Positions 7,437 to 16,615 of a stretch of 16,615 nt of DNA are shown here, in pieces. The notes beneath the pieces were generated by a model that had not been told where the DNA came from, ran no database searches, and saw only the letters and a list, made by a program, of their open reading frames with translations. This DNA is from Neolentinus lepideus HHB14362 ss-1 (taxonomy: Eukaryota > Basidiomycota > Agaricomycetes > Gloeophyllales > Gloeophyllaceae), in the NCBI GenBank assembly GCA_001632425.1, contig KV425594.1:76302-92916 (forward strand), in the 5' to 3' direction. Made by a program: the position numbers and the translations under genes. Position 1 is the first letter of the stretch; each line of letters starts with the position of its first letter.

Positions 7437-9988
7437 TTAGTCTACATCCATCTCAGACGGCCCCTGGGGCTCCTCCGGCTTCTCAGCCTTCGTCTCCTCG
7501 GGCTGGGGCTGCTGCTCCTGCTTGGGCGTCTCCGTGCCAGGCGCTGGCGTAGGCTTGGGCTTGGGCTTCGTGAGGATGGGGGTGGCGAAGTATATGATCT
7601 CCTCGCGCTTCTTCGTGATGTCCTCCGACTTGAGCACGGGGTCGACGTTCTTGGGTCGCTCGGACTGCCGCGCGATTTGGTCCTCCAGCCACTTCTGCAC
7701 CGTCGCGCACTTCTCGACGACGGACTGCTTATCCTTCTCGTCAATGTGCGCGTACTTCTCGTCGCCCGACGTCGCGTAGCTCATGTACGTGTTGATCGTC
7801 TCGCGCAGCTGGCTGACGTTCTTCGCCCGCTCCTCAGTCTCGCGCCATCGTGCGACGATGGGGTTGCCGATCTTCTTGGCAGCGTCGAGACGAGATATGT
7901 ACGCGGACTTCGTCGCATCCTCACCTTCTTCCGAGTACAGCCAGTCCTCGGCCTCTTGTAACTGCCTGAGGAGCGCCTCCTTTTCCGAATCCTGAACGTA
8001 GGCAGCGTAGCGTTCCTCGAGCTTGCCGCGCATGTCGTAGACGTACTCCTCGAGAGCGTTTTTAGCATCCTGCGATCGGCACGTCAATTACATGGCAACG
8101 TAACGTGTACGTCAAAGTACGAACCTCAGTGTCCATGACCAACTTGTCAGCGGCGTGCATCTGAGCCTCCTGCTCCCTCATCTTCTCCACAAGACTCTTG
8201 TCCAGGGCAGTGTTACCTACAACAAAGGGCACATCCTTCTTGACAACCTTCCTCTTTTTCAGCTGAGCCTGCTGAGCTTCACTGTCAACTTCCATAGTGG
8301 CATCCTCCTGCTCGACGGTCTCCTCAATGTACGCCTGCTCGAAGCTGACGGTGCCGTGCGTGTTCAACCTGACTTTCAGCTTGACGCAGGATAGATCGCC
8401 CTTCGCGTCGGCAGTGACGCCCTTGGCTGTGAAGCGCGAAATCCAGGGATTGACACCACCAGGCAGCTGGGATACGTCGGCATACGCAGCCTCGAGGTCG
8501 AACGCCGACTTCCGGTAGTAGGTTAACACCTTTGTGGACGGGATAACATTACCCTTGGGGAACACCACCAGCTCCGTATCCTCATCCGTATCATCAGGTG
8601 AACGCTCCCAGGACACTTTGATCGAGTACGGCTGGATGTCATGCATCGTGAACTCCCTCACACGGAAGACGGGTGAGAGCATCGCGCACGTGAACGTCGC
8701 GCCCCGCGCGCACGCCTCATCCTGGTTCAGTGTGGTCTTCAGCACCTGGTCGGGGAACGCACTCTGGATCTTCGCGCGCACCGCGGGCACACGCGTCGAC
8801 CCACCAATGAGCTCGACGGAGTCAATTTGGTCTAGCGAGATCTTCGCGTCCGCCAGCGCACGCTCGATGACACCAGGAATACGGTCGAGCACGTGTGCGA
8901 TAAGCTGCTCCAACTGTTCGCGGCCGAGCTTCGAGGACGCGTCGATGTCATTCATGATGGACTCAACAGAGAGATTGGCTTCGGGGTTGGCGGAGAGAAT
9001 CTTCTTCAGCCGCTCACAGCCGGCCGCCAAGCGGAAGGTGGCCTTAGGACTTGAGAGCACGTCGATCTTGTACTTCTCCTTGAACTCCTCAGCGAAGTGC
9101 TGGACAAGGGCGTAGTCAATGTCCCGGCCGCCGAGGTGACGGTCGTACGCGGTCGCCTTGACCGTCAGCTGGCCCTTCGAGAAAGCGACAACAGACACGG
9201 TCATATTTGAATGGCCGACATCGACGAAGACGACGTGCCGCGGGTTCTCCGCCTCAGGCAGGTCAGACTTGGTGATGCCGTAACCGAGCGCCACCGCAGT
9301 CGTGTCGTTGACCACACGCAGGCAGTTCAGGTTAACGATGGCTGCGGCGTCGAGGATGGCTCGTCTTTGGACTTCAGTGTACCAGCCTGGAACCGCGATG
9401 ACGATGTCACTGACGCCAGTCTTGAGTTCACTTGCGGCGATGTCTCGTAGCTTGCCAAAGTACATCGCTGCTAATTGCGTTGCCGAGAATTGGTGCTCCT
9501 CGTTTTGATACCGAACCTGACGCACCGTCAGACCTCATCCGGTTACGAGATGCGGGCACGTACCTTCACCCCGACGCTACCACCCACATCCACCAATTGC
9601 GCGTTGATAAACTTTTTCTCCATCTCCTGTATCTCTGGATCATTTAATGTCCGACCGATGAGCCTCTTCAGAGAGCCAATCGTGTTTTTGAAGTTGGACG
9701 TTTCTTGCGTCTTGGCGGATTCACCGATAGCTCTTAGTTTCGGCCCAAAACCAACGAGAGACCTATTATACTCAATAAGTACATTAGGCTGTATCCCAAG
9801 TAATGGAGAACATACGGTGTTGCGCGATTAGACACCTCATTAACAATGATATCGATACCACGATTTCTAGCGACACCAATCTATGCAGCAAACAGGATGT
9901 CAGGAGACCACTCGGCTCTCGGCTGGGTACCATCATACCAACACACCTTACTGTGAAGTGAACCGAAATCAACGCCAACGACGGCCAT
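7437..9988 (-). CDS. SSE1: Hsp110/Sse1-type chaperone, Hsp70 nucleotide exchange factor
   Basis: Five exons: 9988-9947, 9880-9816, 9762-9564, 9516-8125 and 8069-7437. Introns are 66, 53, 47 and 55 nt, all GT-AG. The spliced protein is 776 residues, a usual fungal Hsp110 length. It opens MAVVGVDFGSLHSK, the Hsp110 form of the Hsp70 phosphate-1 loop (DFGS instead of DLGTT). The phosphate-2 loop VVFVDVGHSN is at about 197-206 and the adenosine motif VELIGGSTRVPAV at about 336-348. A beta-type substrate-binding part follows, then an acidic and Lys-rich insertion (about 500-530), a long helical region, and a KPKPKPTPAPG/Gln/Glu-rich tail ending EMDVD. Hsp110 proteins act in the cytosol, releasing ADP from Hsp70 and holding unfolded clients. 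The upstream sequence has a heat-shock-element-like site. The frame is intact throughout, and the gene looks functional. SSE1 is used as the yeast orthologue name. Confidence 0.95.
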
Positions 9989-10005
9989 TATGACAAGTGG
10001 ATTCT

Positions 10006-10107
10006 GAGGAAGAGAGAAGAAAGATGGGGTACAAAACTCTGAGGACAAGCCTTACAGCGCTGCTCATTTTGATCCATTTCCTGTTTCGGCGACGTTCCCG
10101 AGGATTC
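10006..10107 (-). promoter_or_regulatory. Hsp110 promoter: CT-rich core and heat-shock-element-like site
   Basis: On the minus strand an almost pure pyrimidine block lies at about 10006-10023, roughly 20 nt before the ATG at 9988, as in many fungal core promoters. At 10095-10107 the plus strand reads TTC-CC-GAG-GA-TTC, which is the nTTCnnGAAnnTTC heat-shock-factor array with one base changed in the middle unit. It lies 107-119 bp before the ATG, and a further TTC triplet (10115-10117) is near but out of phase. HSF control of Hsp110 is well established in yeast. The site here is a sequence match only. Confidence 0.45.
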
Positions 10108-10353
10108 TACCGCGTTCCAAACTACATCGCATTGCTACGTAGCTATGTGCCGGAAGAATGTCTGCCACGAGTACCGTTCTTCTCCGTTGACTGGCGCACA
10201 GTGGAAAAGTTACTAAATATCCAGAGACGACATTTGTTCAAAGAAATGGTGTATGAATCATTGGAATGCGATTTAGCGAAAAAGGCACTTACAGCTCTTG
10301 CGCTTCACGCTCGCGTGCTGACTCCCACGCAGCAAGCATCCTCCGAAATGTAA
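10024..10353 (+). CDS. possible small divergent protein, unknown
   Basis: An ATG at 10024 opens a 109-residue frame ending TAA at 10351-10353. It starts with a hydrophobic stretch (LTALLILIHFLF) followed by RRRSR, as in a short membrane anchor or mitochondrial presequence. It continues with a helix-prone part containing PRVPFFSVDWRTVEKLL and DLAKKALTALALHARV, whose composition looks protein-like. No family is recognised. It starts only 36 bp from the Hsp110 ATG on the other strand, leaving almost no room for a promoter, and it covers the Hsp110 heat-shock-like site. It may be a chance open frame or a downstream exon whose start is elsewhere. Confidence 0.3.
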   Translation: MGYKTLRTSLTALLILIHFLFRRRSRGFYRVPNYIALLRSYVPEECLPRVPFFSVDWRTVEKLLNIQRRHLFKEMVYESLECDLAKKALTALALHARVLTPTQQASSEM

Positions 10354-11739
10354 TCGGACACAACTCGGACACGTAAGATTCCTAAGCTATCGATGCCATG
10401 AGGCTGCTGCAATGCGCGGGCCTGCATGTACAGGAACAAGAATGGTCATGCCAGGTCGTCTGCCATGGAACATATCGATTACTCACCAGATAACAGCGGA
10501 GTCGGCGCTTTCAATAACTTGCTATTAACGGTCGACTCTGCAGACGTATCTGGGCAGCTGTGACCCTCTGTAGCTAACTGGCTGCAGTTATGTAGGCCTT
10601 CGTCAGCTCTAGGCCGTCTGATCATAAGGGCGCAATTCCCGGTCTACTTGAGAACCAGTCCAATCTGGTTACACCGACAATTGTCCCGAACCGTATATTA
10701 GGTAAATCGGACCTTGATCCAGCGGGAAACACTCACTAGAACAGTCAAAGTTCTGGTGGAAAATAAGATGTTCTCTGTAGCGTCGACAAACTCCTTCGGA
10801 TACTTCCGTGAGACCTTGCGACGACTTGAGCGAGCCAACAGCAGGTCGCTCAGGTCTCAAGAATCCCGTCAGCTGCAGATCGTTATTGGCATATCAAAAC
10901 AATCATAGCATCGCTGAAATCGTCAGCCATGGGGTTCTGGTAGTCAAATCCACAGCTGTCATCGCAGCTATCGATGGGCACTCGTCCGGGTACGACGTCG
11001 CGAGCAAATATCAAAACAACCAATCTAATCATCAATGTTATCATGTCGATTTGCTTGTGAACAAACATAGGATACCTTCATGAGTTCACGTACTCGCCGT
11101 GTCCAGACCTGACGTCTTTTTGTCTACAGGCAGTGATACATGTTCACAAGAAAATTGACCATTTCTTCTTTCATAGATTTAAAGGCAGCAGTAGGGAAGA
11201 AGAGCAAACATATGTTACGGAGCGCTGTACGTCGCAACACGCGACTAATAAGACCGCGTCGGTCACGTGATACTGTCACATGCGCTGTGGCTTTGAGCAC
11301 CTTGTCACAAACCAGCAGATCTGGATACAACCTTGTCAACCCCATATTACGCCACAAAATTTCTTAATTATCTTAGAGGCAGTGTCATGTTGGGTTGGGG
11401 GGCCGCCGCGGGTGACCGTATGAATAAGAGATTAACGATGAATGGTATATAGTAATTACTTGTTGCACGGTACACGATCGCCCTCCGGGAAACCGACCGC
11501 TCGGGAGGAGCGCAGTCTGATTCTACGTTTGCTGAGTTCATCACAAGAGGTCATGCATTATTCAATGGGTATCATGTTACAATTCTCGAAGTTCTAGCAA
11601 TGCACCCCGTGGGTACATATGCTCGCAATGGATGTGCGTGGCGGCTCTGCGGGATGTTACTAGCTCCACAAGATCAGCTCCTTCACTACAGAATGTCGGG
11701 ATACTATTGAGCACTTGAAAGGAGTTAGGCGACTGACAC
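10354..11739. other. gene-poor stretch, no gene recognised
   Basis: Open frames on both strands are short and show no family features. One 12-mer, ATATCAAAACAA, occurs twice about 115 bp apart (near 10891 and 11009). No tRNA, tandem array or transposon terminus is visible. The right edge is the downstream flank of the P450 relic. Confidence 0.5.
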
Positions 11740-13845
11740 CCGATACCTGGTGTCAGAAGACACTGAACCCTCCCTGAGTCAGTTATGTACTTCCACGCCA
11801 ATCCCATTCGTATATGGCACTTCTCCATCTTGCTAGTCTTCGGATTTCAAGACATCAAACGTTGCCAGGATGCGTGCGATGACAATCCAGGCGACAGCGT
11901 CTACGAAGTGCCTTCCAGGACAAATGCTGTTCTGTACATCAGACACCGTGACGCTCCGTGGACGAATTGTGAAGGTCAGACTCACCGTCTACCCATCCCA
12001 AAAGCCGTACGCGGGTATGTGTCACCTCGGATAGCCCCATATGTGTTCAAGAAGCGTTCAGGTTTAAATTTCTCGGGCTCATCGTAGACCCGCTCGTCCA
12101 TGTGTATCGCCCTGGACGAATTGTGGTCAGGGTGATACCAAGCAAACAGCCGATGGATACTACTATGTGTTCATGACTATAGTCGCACATGGGAAATTCC
12201 AGTTGACCACGATTAGAAGCACACCGTTAGAGAACTACCGAGACCAATTACCTTTGGGTATGAAGTACCCCTCGTAGGTATCTGCTTCTGTTGTTGCGTG
12301 AGACACGCCTATACAGCGTTACGACCCTTGGTTAGCCAGTGCGAACACCTGTTGATGCTTACCGAGAGGTGTGACTACACGCCATCTTAAAACCTCCCAC
12401 AAGACGGCCTCCACATAAGGTAGTGATCTTCTATCATCAAATTCAGGAAGCCGACTTTTTCCAACGACCCCGTCAATCTCTTCCTGCGCTTTCCTCTGCA
12501 CATCGGGACAAAGTGACATAGCCAAGAAGAACCCATCGATTGCCGCCGTGGTCTGATGCCAGTCAACATGAATTCACACTCCAATTAATGTTTACTTACT
12601 CCATCTGTACCGGCTACGAAGGTAAACAGTCACTTCAAGGCTTTGTAGACATGTCTACGTGTACTTTACCAATGTAACCCACTCTGGTAACACCTTTGAC
12701 CACTTCCTCCAGCGGGTGAGAGTCGTTTCTCGATGGCAAACACCCGAGAAGCTGTGATGTAATACATTTCATTCCGATGCCAGAAATCTGCAGCGGGATT
12801 CAACAATGCAGAGAAGGGCAAAAAAAAAAACTGGAGATCACCCACCATGTTCGATTTTGCGAAATTGAATGGCTCATTTTGGAGTTCAGTCACCAGCCCA
12901 AGGCAACTCGCAGCATAGGCTTTGAACTGCAATCCGGGTAACCAAGATAATAACTTTCTTACTAGAGCTTGGAGTTAGCGCGAATACTTCTAATAGTGGA
13001 GGCCCATGCGTGCATACCTTCTGGGACAAGGTCGACGACGGATGCCCCGGGAAGGATGAAATCCGATATCATTCTTAATGCTTGCTCTACTAAGTACACG
13101 AAATGATCATCCTCTTCGGTTATCTTGTATCCGTAAAGAATAAGCATCATATCTGCGGCAGCAAAACTGGTGAGGATATCAACTCCCTGTCATGTAGTGA
13201 CCGTGCAATTGTACGCACTGTTGAACATGTTTCATGAAGCCATCCTGTGTGTACAGGAGCCTGACTAGGAGCTCTCGCGACTTCTCAGCGATGATCGGAA
13301 AATAATCAACGACTTTCTCCGCTCGAAAGACTTGGTGGAAAAGTCGTCTGTATGTGCGCCATTCACTGCCGTAGGGCTTGAAGCCAAGGTTAAAATCAAA
13401 TCCCATCCTGATCTTAAAAGGAGTCAAATAACCACAACAAATAGTGTACTCGGAGCATACAAGTGCAACATGTAGAATTGGGGTCTGCTCGAATATATGT
13501 TTGAGCGCGTCTCCAGGAGGTCATTCGCAATCTTTGCCGAATTGATAATAATGACATCTTCGGTCAACAAACGAGTGTATATTATGTCGCCTTGGCCCGA
13601 AGTTCGTCATTATCCGATAGAATAGGAGAAAGACAGTGCTCACCGTACTGACGGTCCCACTCAGTGTACGTAAACCATGGGTGCTGTGCAGGAACCTGGA
13701 AATAGTTACCAACGATGGGCCATGGCTTCGGTCCTGGCGGGTGAAGCAAGCCAAGCGGGTTTACATCTCGCCAATAACGATACCTCTTGACAATAAGTAA
13801 GAACACACTGAAAGCAACAATGACAAGAGCACCCAAGACAGTCAT
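11740..13845 (-). pseudogene. cytochrome P450 monooxygenase, decaying
   Basis: An ATG at 13845 gives a membrane anchor, then the PPGPKPWP hinge (residues 36-43). An ATG at 14007 would add 54 atypical residues. Exons with clean GT-AG introns: 13845-13644, 13590-13461, 13407-13219, 13166-13018, 12961-12846, 12787-12670, 12613-12600, 12552-12363, 12308-12252. They give a regular P450: helix C region (WRTYRRLFHQVF), I-helix AGTD/TTAAI, K-helix EVLR, FIPKG. A VVVNW piece at 12212-12200 has no canonical acceptor before it and GA instead of GT after it. Direct splicing from 12251 to 12112 shifts frame and hits TGA at 12047-12049. Exon 12111-11986 carries FKPERF and, across the next intron, the heme loop FGMGRRICPGR with its Cys ligand. 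A TAG at 11833-11835 cuts the tail, whose remaining homology is then frameshifted. Normal length would be about 500 residues. It belongs to a microsomal fungal P450 family; the substrate cannot be told. Confidence 0.85.
11959..12130. repeat. short direct repeat flanking a P450 exon
   Basis: TGGACGAATTGTG followed by GTCAG occurs at 11959-11979 (with AAG between the two words) and at 12113-12130 (without it). The two copies sit at the intron ends bordering exon 12111-11986. Coordinates here cover the pair and the exon between them. Confidence 0.7.
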
Positions 13846-14156
13846 GTAGGGATTGAAGAGCAGAGAGTAACACAGCTTGTGATCCCTGTTTATTTCAGCG
13901 AGATTCCTCGGGAAAGTGGGCTTTGTGACCACAATAATTAGCTGTAGGTGCCCTCGACTGCTCTTGAGCGTTCTCACGTCAGTGGATGTCCCAGAAGATG
14001 AACTCATGACTCACATGACAAACGGTGTCCAATCACAACACCAAGTATTTCGCAGTTATTCAGAGAGGCAATGGTTATTCCGGACGTGTTCCGCAACACC
14101 CCAATACTTGCAGGTAGTGGGCCATTGCATGCATGGCAGGATTTTCGAGTCCTGAG

Positions 14157-14370
14157 CATACAATTAATATTATATTTATATAATTTAATATATATGAATA
14201 ATGTGGTTATGCTTGCACCAATAATCCAGAATGACAAATGAACAATTTCATGCAAATATGCAAAGACAATCAGATTAAGGCCTTTATGCAATCAAATTTC
14301 TCATGTTCATAACCACCACCTATGGTTTCCAAGTCCATCACATAGCAAGTTCAAAGGCCAGTGCAAGTCA
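14157..14370. other. AT-rich start of the repeat block
   Basis: A nearly pure A/T run at about 14161-14200 sets a sharp change of base composition from the P450 gene just to the left. It includes the region where the P450 promoter would be expected. An open frame on the minus strand here is a product of AT-rich sequence. Confidence 0.45.
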
Positions 14371-14720
14371 ACAAAATTTGCCATATTTGGAAATTGATTA
14401 ACTAATCATGGGAAACTAGCCAAACAGAGCAAAAAATTACAATTCAAATGGGTACCCACTCAAAAGTGCCACATTTGGAAGCTGATTAGCTAATTTGGGT
14501 GATGCCAAATTGGTCCAACCCCTTCCACCGATCTCCCTGATTTTATTTGCATTTTTAGATAACTTTTCTGGGTTTTATCCAAGCATCAAGATGCCATCCC
14601 TATATATATCTGTCAGCTATTTTTAGCACTGTGACAAACCCAGGTGGCTTCAGGAATATATTCAGATTTATTGCAATTTGTCAAGATTTTTCTGGGCCAG
14701 GCAGCGTAGAGCTAGACTAT
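14371..14720. repeat. first copy of larger AT-rich repeat unit
   Basis: From 14442 the sequence ATTCAAATGGGTACCCACTC begins a stretch that can be aligned, with many differences, to 15294-15545. Shared landmarks in order are the ATTCAAATGGGTACC start, a CTAATTTGG word, CCCTGATTTTAT versus TCCTGAATTTTTA, GCATTTTTAG, GAATATATTC, and a poly-T flank with GCAATTT. The offset between the copies is about 852 bp. One partial 96-bp-type unit precedes it from about 14371. Confidence 0.65.
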
Positions 14721-15004
14721 TATTATCCTCACAGATCTGGGTGCAGGGCAGGCCAATTCAAACCCAACGTGACTTCCAGAAGGATTGGCTACCCTATATA
14801 GACATAATACTATTATTATGCTCGAGCACCATATAGTTGCAGTGGTTCATTAGTAGCTCTAAAGGACATTGTTTAGTGGGTCAGTACTACTACACTGGCT
14901 GGAATTAGTAACTGACCATACCTAACAAAATACTCTGACCATACAATGTATACTGCAAGCATATGGCACAGCATTCTGATGAAAAAACAAAGCAAACAAT
15001 TATG

Positions 15005-15360
15005 ATCTAAATGGGTACCCACTCAAAAATTGTGATATCAGGAAGCTGATTACATAATAGTGGAAACCTACTCCTGGAAACAGACAGAGCCAACAATTCT
15101 GATTCAAATGGTATCCACTCAAAAATTGCCACTGGGGAAGCTGATTACATAATCACAAGAAACCACCCCTGGAAACAAACAGAGCCAGCAAATCCAATTC
15201 AAATGAGTACTCATTCAAAAATTGCCACATCAGCAAGCTGATTACACAATCACAAGACACCACCCCTGCAATCAAACAGAGCCCAGTATTCCGATTCAAA
15301 TGGGTACCTACTCAAAAATTGCTATTTTAGGAGCCCCATTACCTAATTTGGTACTACTAC
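15005..15360. repeat. tandem array, unit about 96 bp
   Basis: The unit start (ATTCAAATGGGTACC or a close variant) recurs at 15005, 15102, 15197 and 15294, spacings of 97, 95 and 97 bp. Each unit continues with CACTCAAAAATTGCCAC, AGCTGATTACATAATC, CACCCCTGGAAACAAACAGAG and an AATTC-type junction. The first three units are complete and the last turns into the flank shared with the 14442 copy after about 60 bp. Units differ at many positions, so the array is old. There are no spacers, so it is not a CRISPR-like array. Confidence 0.85.
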
Positions 15361-15600
15361 CTGGATATACCCCCTCTCAGCAATTCTCCTGAATTTTTAC
15401 GCATTTTTAGGCATTTTCCCCATTTTATTAGAGCCTGCAGTGGACATTTTTCCACAGCCCAGATACATCTCATAGTCATTTATAACCCTACCAGTGCCCA
15501 AGAATATATTCTCATTTTTCGCAATTTTCTACACTATTTTTGTGGTTATTGGTGTACTATAGTGGCTGAAATTCATGAATGATTGTATAATGCAGTCAGA
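15361..15600. repeat. flank of the second large AT-rich repeat copy
   Basis: This is the right-hand continuation of the copy that begins at 15294 and pairs with about 14510-14720. It is T-rich, with no coding frame. The repeat-like composition ends near 15600, where normal composition returns. Confidence 0.5.
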
Positions 15601-16615
15601 ATATTATGTAACCCAGCCAAGCAGCCGGCGGATGAAGACAGACAACACAAATATCAATGACGCACTTGGTGTTTGAAGGCAAAACTCTATGTATGTCATA
15701 GCCTGTCGCAGCGGCACAGCATTTCGATCGACCAATCAGAAAGCCAGAACTCCAGTCGACGCGAAAAAGTTCGCGCCACATTGGTTCCCACAGTAAGAAA
15801 CACGTTATTGATCCACCCAGCAGAAACAAATCCACAAGGACCCACATAGGGGTCCTAAATTAACAAAAGTATTTACATACATTCTGTTATAGGTGTATAT
15901 AATATATTTGGAGTCTCAGGATGAACGGAGGGCATTCAACGGAGCCTCACGCGGAATACGTTAAAATGAGACTACAAACCATTTTTGTAGTCAACGCTAC
16001 GGACGGAGTTCCAAAATTTGTTACACATTTTGAAGCGTAGCTACAAAATAAATTCGCACGTCTTCTCGGCACAAAGTTTCCCACGACTATCAAATTTCGG
16101 CTCAGTTTCCAGGCTAAAGAAACGCCTCCTTCGTAAACTCAGGACTCGTAATTTAGCATATTTATGGATGAGCCGACCAGGAGTTATGCTGACGGCATGT
16201 CACCCCCTTTCCCCACAGCCGCACGAATCAGGGACTCGATTTTCCGGTTTGTGGCATTGTTGACAGCACGACTGACACTCTATACAGTCCCTGAAGGTCG
16301 CACTTCGCTTAAGTGCCACATCGCTGTTTCTTCGATGACAAGCATATACCTCATGCCCCGAATCATCCCTCATCTTGCTCAGATTGAAAGCAGTAAGCAC
16401 TTGCACGGCTGCGGTCCATACAGCAATGTCTCTAAAATGGCCAAACGGACATACTAAGCAGGAACAACATCAGGAAAAACCTACCCTGCTGATCAGTCCT
16501 ATTCATATGTATTTAGCTCGAAACATACCTGATTATATATAATTATGCCCAATATCACATTAGTTCTTATTCGACAGTGGACGCTGGCCTCCCGGCACAT
16601 TAGATCTAATTACCC
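15601..16615. other. intergenic, no gene recognised
   Basis: The open frames on both strands (for example 15596-15847 minus, 16164-16457 plus) carry no recognisable motif. A perfect inverted repeat GACTACAAA (15970-15978) and TTTGTAGTC (15984-15992) with a 5-nt loop is followed by a GTAGCTAC palindrome near 16037. ACGGAG-type words recur at about 15923-16000. No tRNA or transposon gene is visible. Confidence 0.5.

Noticed and set aside
8534..9115. 193-residue open frame on the plus strand
   Set aside because: It is exactly antisense to the Hsp110 exon that encodes the conserved nucleotide-binding domain, and has a Ser-rich composition typical of such shadows.
11785..12087. 100-residue plus-strand frame
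   Set aside because: It is antisense to the heme-binding exons of the P450 relic, whose minus-strand motifs are unmistakable.
14004..14291. 95-residue minus-strand frame with hydrophobic stretches
   Set aside because: It depends on the AT-rich run (Ile/Tyr/Asn codons) and has no homology-like motif.
15005..15360. CRISPR-like array
   Set aside because: The units adjoin each other without unique spacers, the repeats are about 96 bp and diverged, and the genome is eukaryotic.
1..16615. Telomere signal from TTACCC at the first and last bases
   Set aside because: Each is a single hexamer with no tandem continuation, so it gives no evidence of a chromosome end.

Overview
The window looks like nuclear DNA of an agaricomycete basidiomycete (mushroom or bracket-fungus relative). 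The evidence is introns of 47-66 nt with GT-AG borders and CTNAY-like branch points, a multi-exon microsomal cytochrome P450 of fungal type, fragments resembling the RecQ-type helicases that are multiplied in mushroom genomes, and an intron-bearing Hsp110 gene. This placement is inferred from gene structure; no species can be named.

Layout. Positions 1-2900 are a mosaic of debris. They hold two fragments of one RecQ-like helicase family in opposite orientation (885-1079 minus, broken; 1570-1967 plus, with an intact intron), an unknown reading frame (1974-2345 minus), an inverted pair of a short diverged sequence (about 1359-1470 and 2400-2514), several perfect hairpins, and a terminus resembling the 3' end of a Helitron (2857-2896). 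Positions 2897-3600 show no gene. Positions 3600-10000 are the well-kept core, with two minus-strand genes: a 1052-residue Arg/Pro/Asp/Ser-rich disordered protein with a 15-residue polyglutamine tract (3769-7012), and an Hsp110/Sse1-type chaperone of five exons and 776 residues (7437-9988), with a heat-shock-element-like site about 110 bp upstream. A possible small divergent reading frame lies at 10024-10353. Positions 10354-11739 show no gene. Positions 11740-13845 (minus) hold an almost complete cytochrome P450 that is decaying: most exons splice cleanly, but splice sites are lost, the oxygen-binding motif is altered, and there is a stop and a frameshift near the C terminus. Just upstream of it, 14157-15600 is AT-rich and repetitive, with a tandem array of about 96 bp per unit inside a larger diverged duplication. 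Positions 15600-16615 show no convincing gene.

The two central genes look functional and unrelated in pathway: Hsp110 recharges cytosolic Hsp70, and the disordered protein is probably nuclear. Both flanks look like accessory, transposon-affected sequence. The most promising unexplained item is the left block. Its hairpin plus CTAA terminus, shuffled helicase exons and folded sequence would fit a gene-capturing non-autonomous Helitron, but its 5' end was not found.
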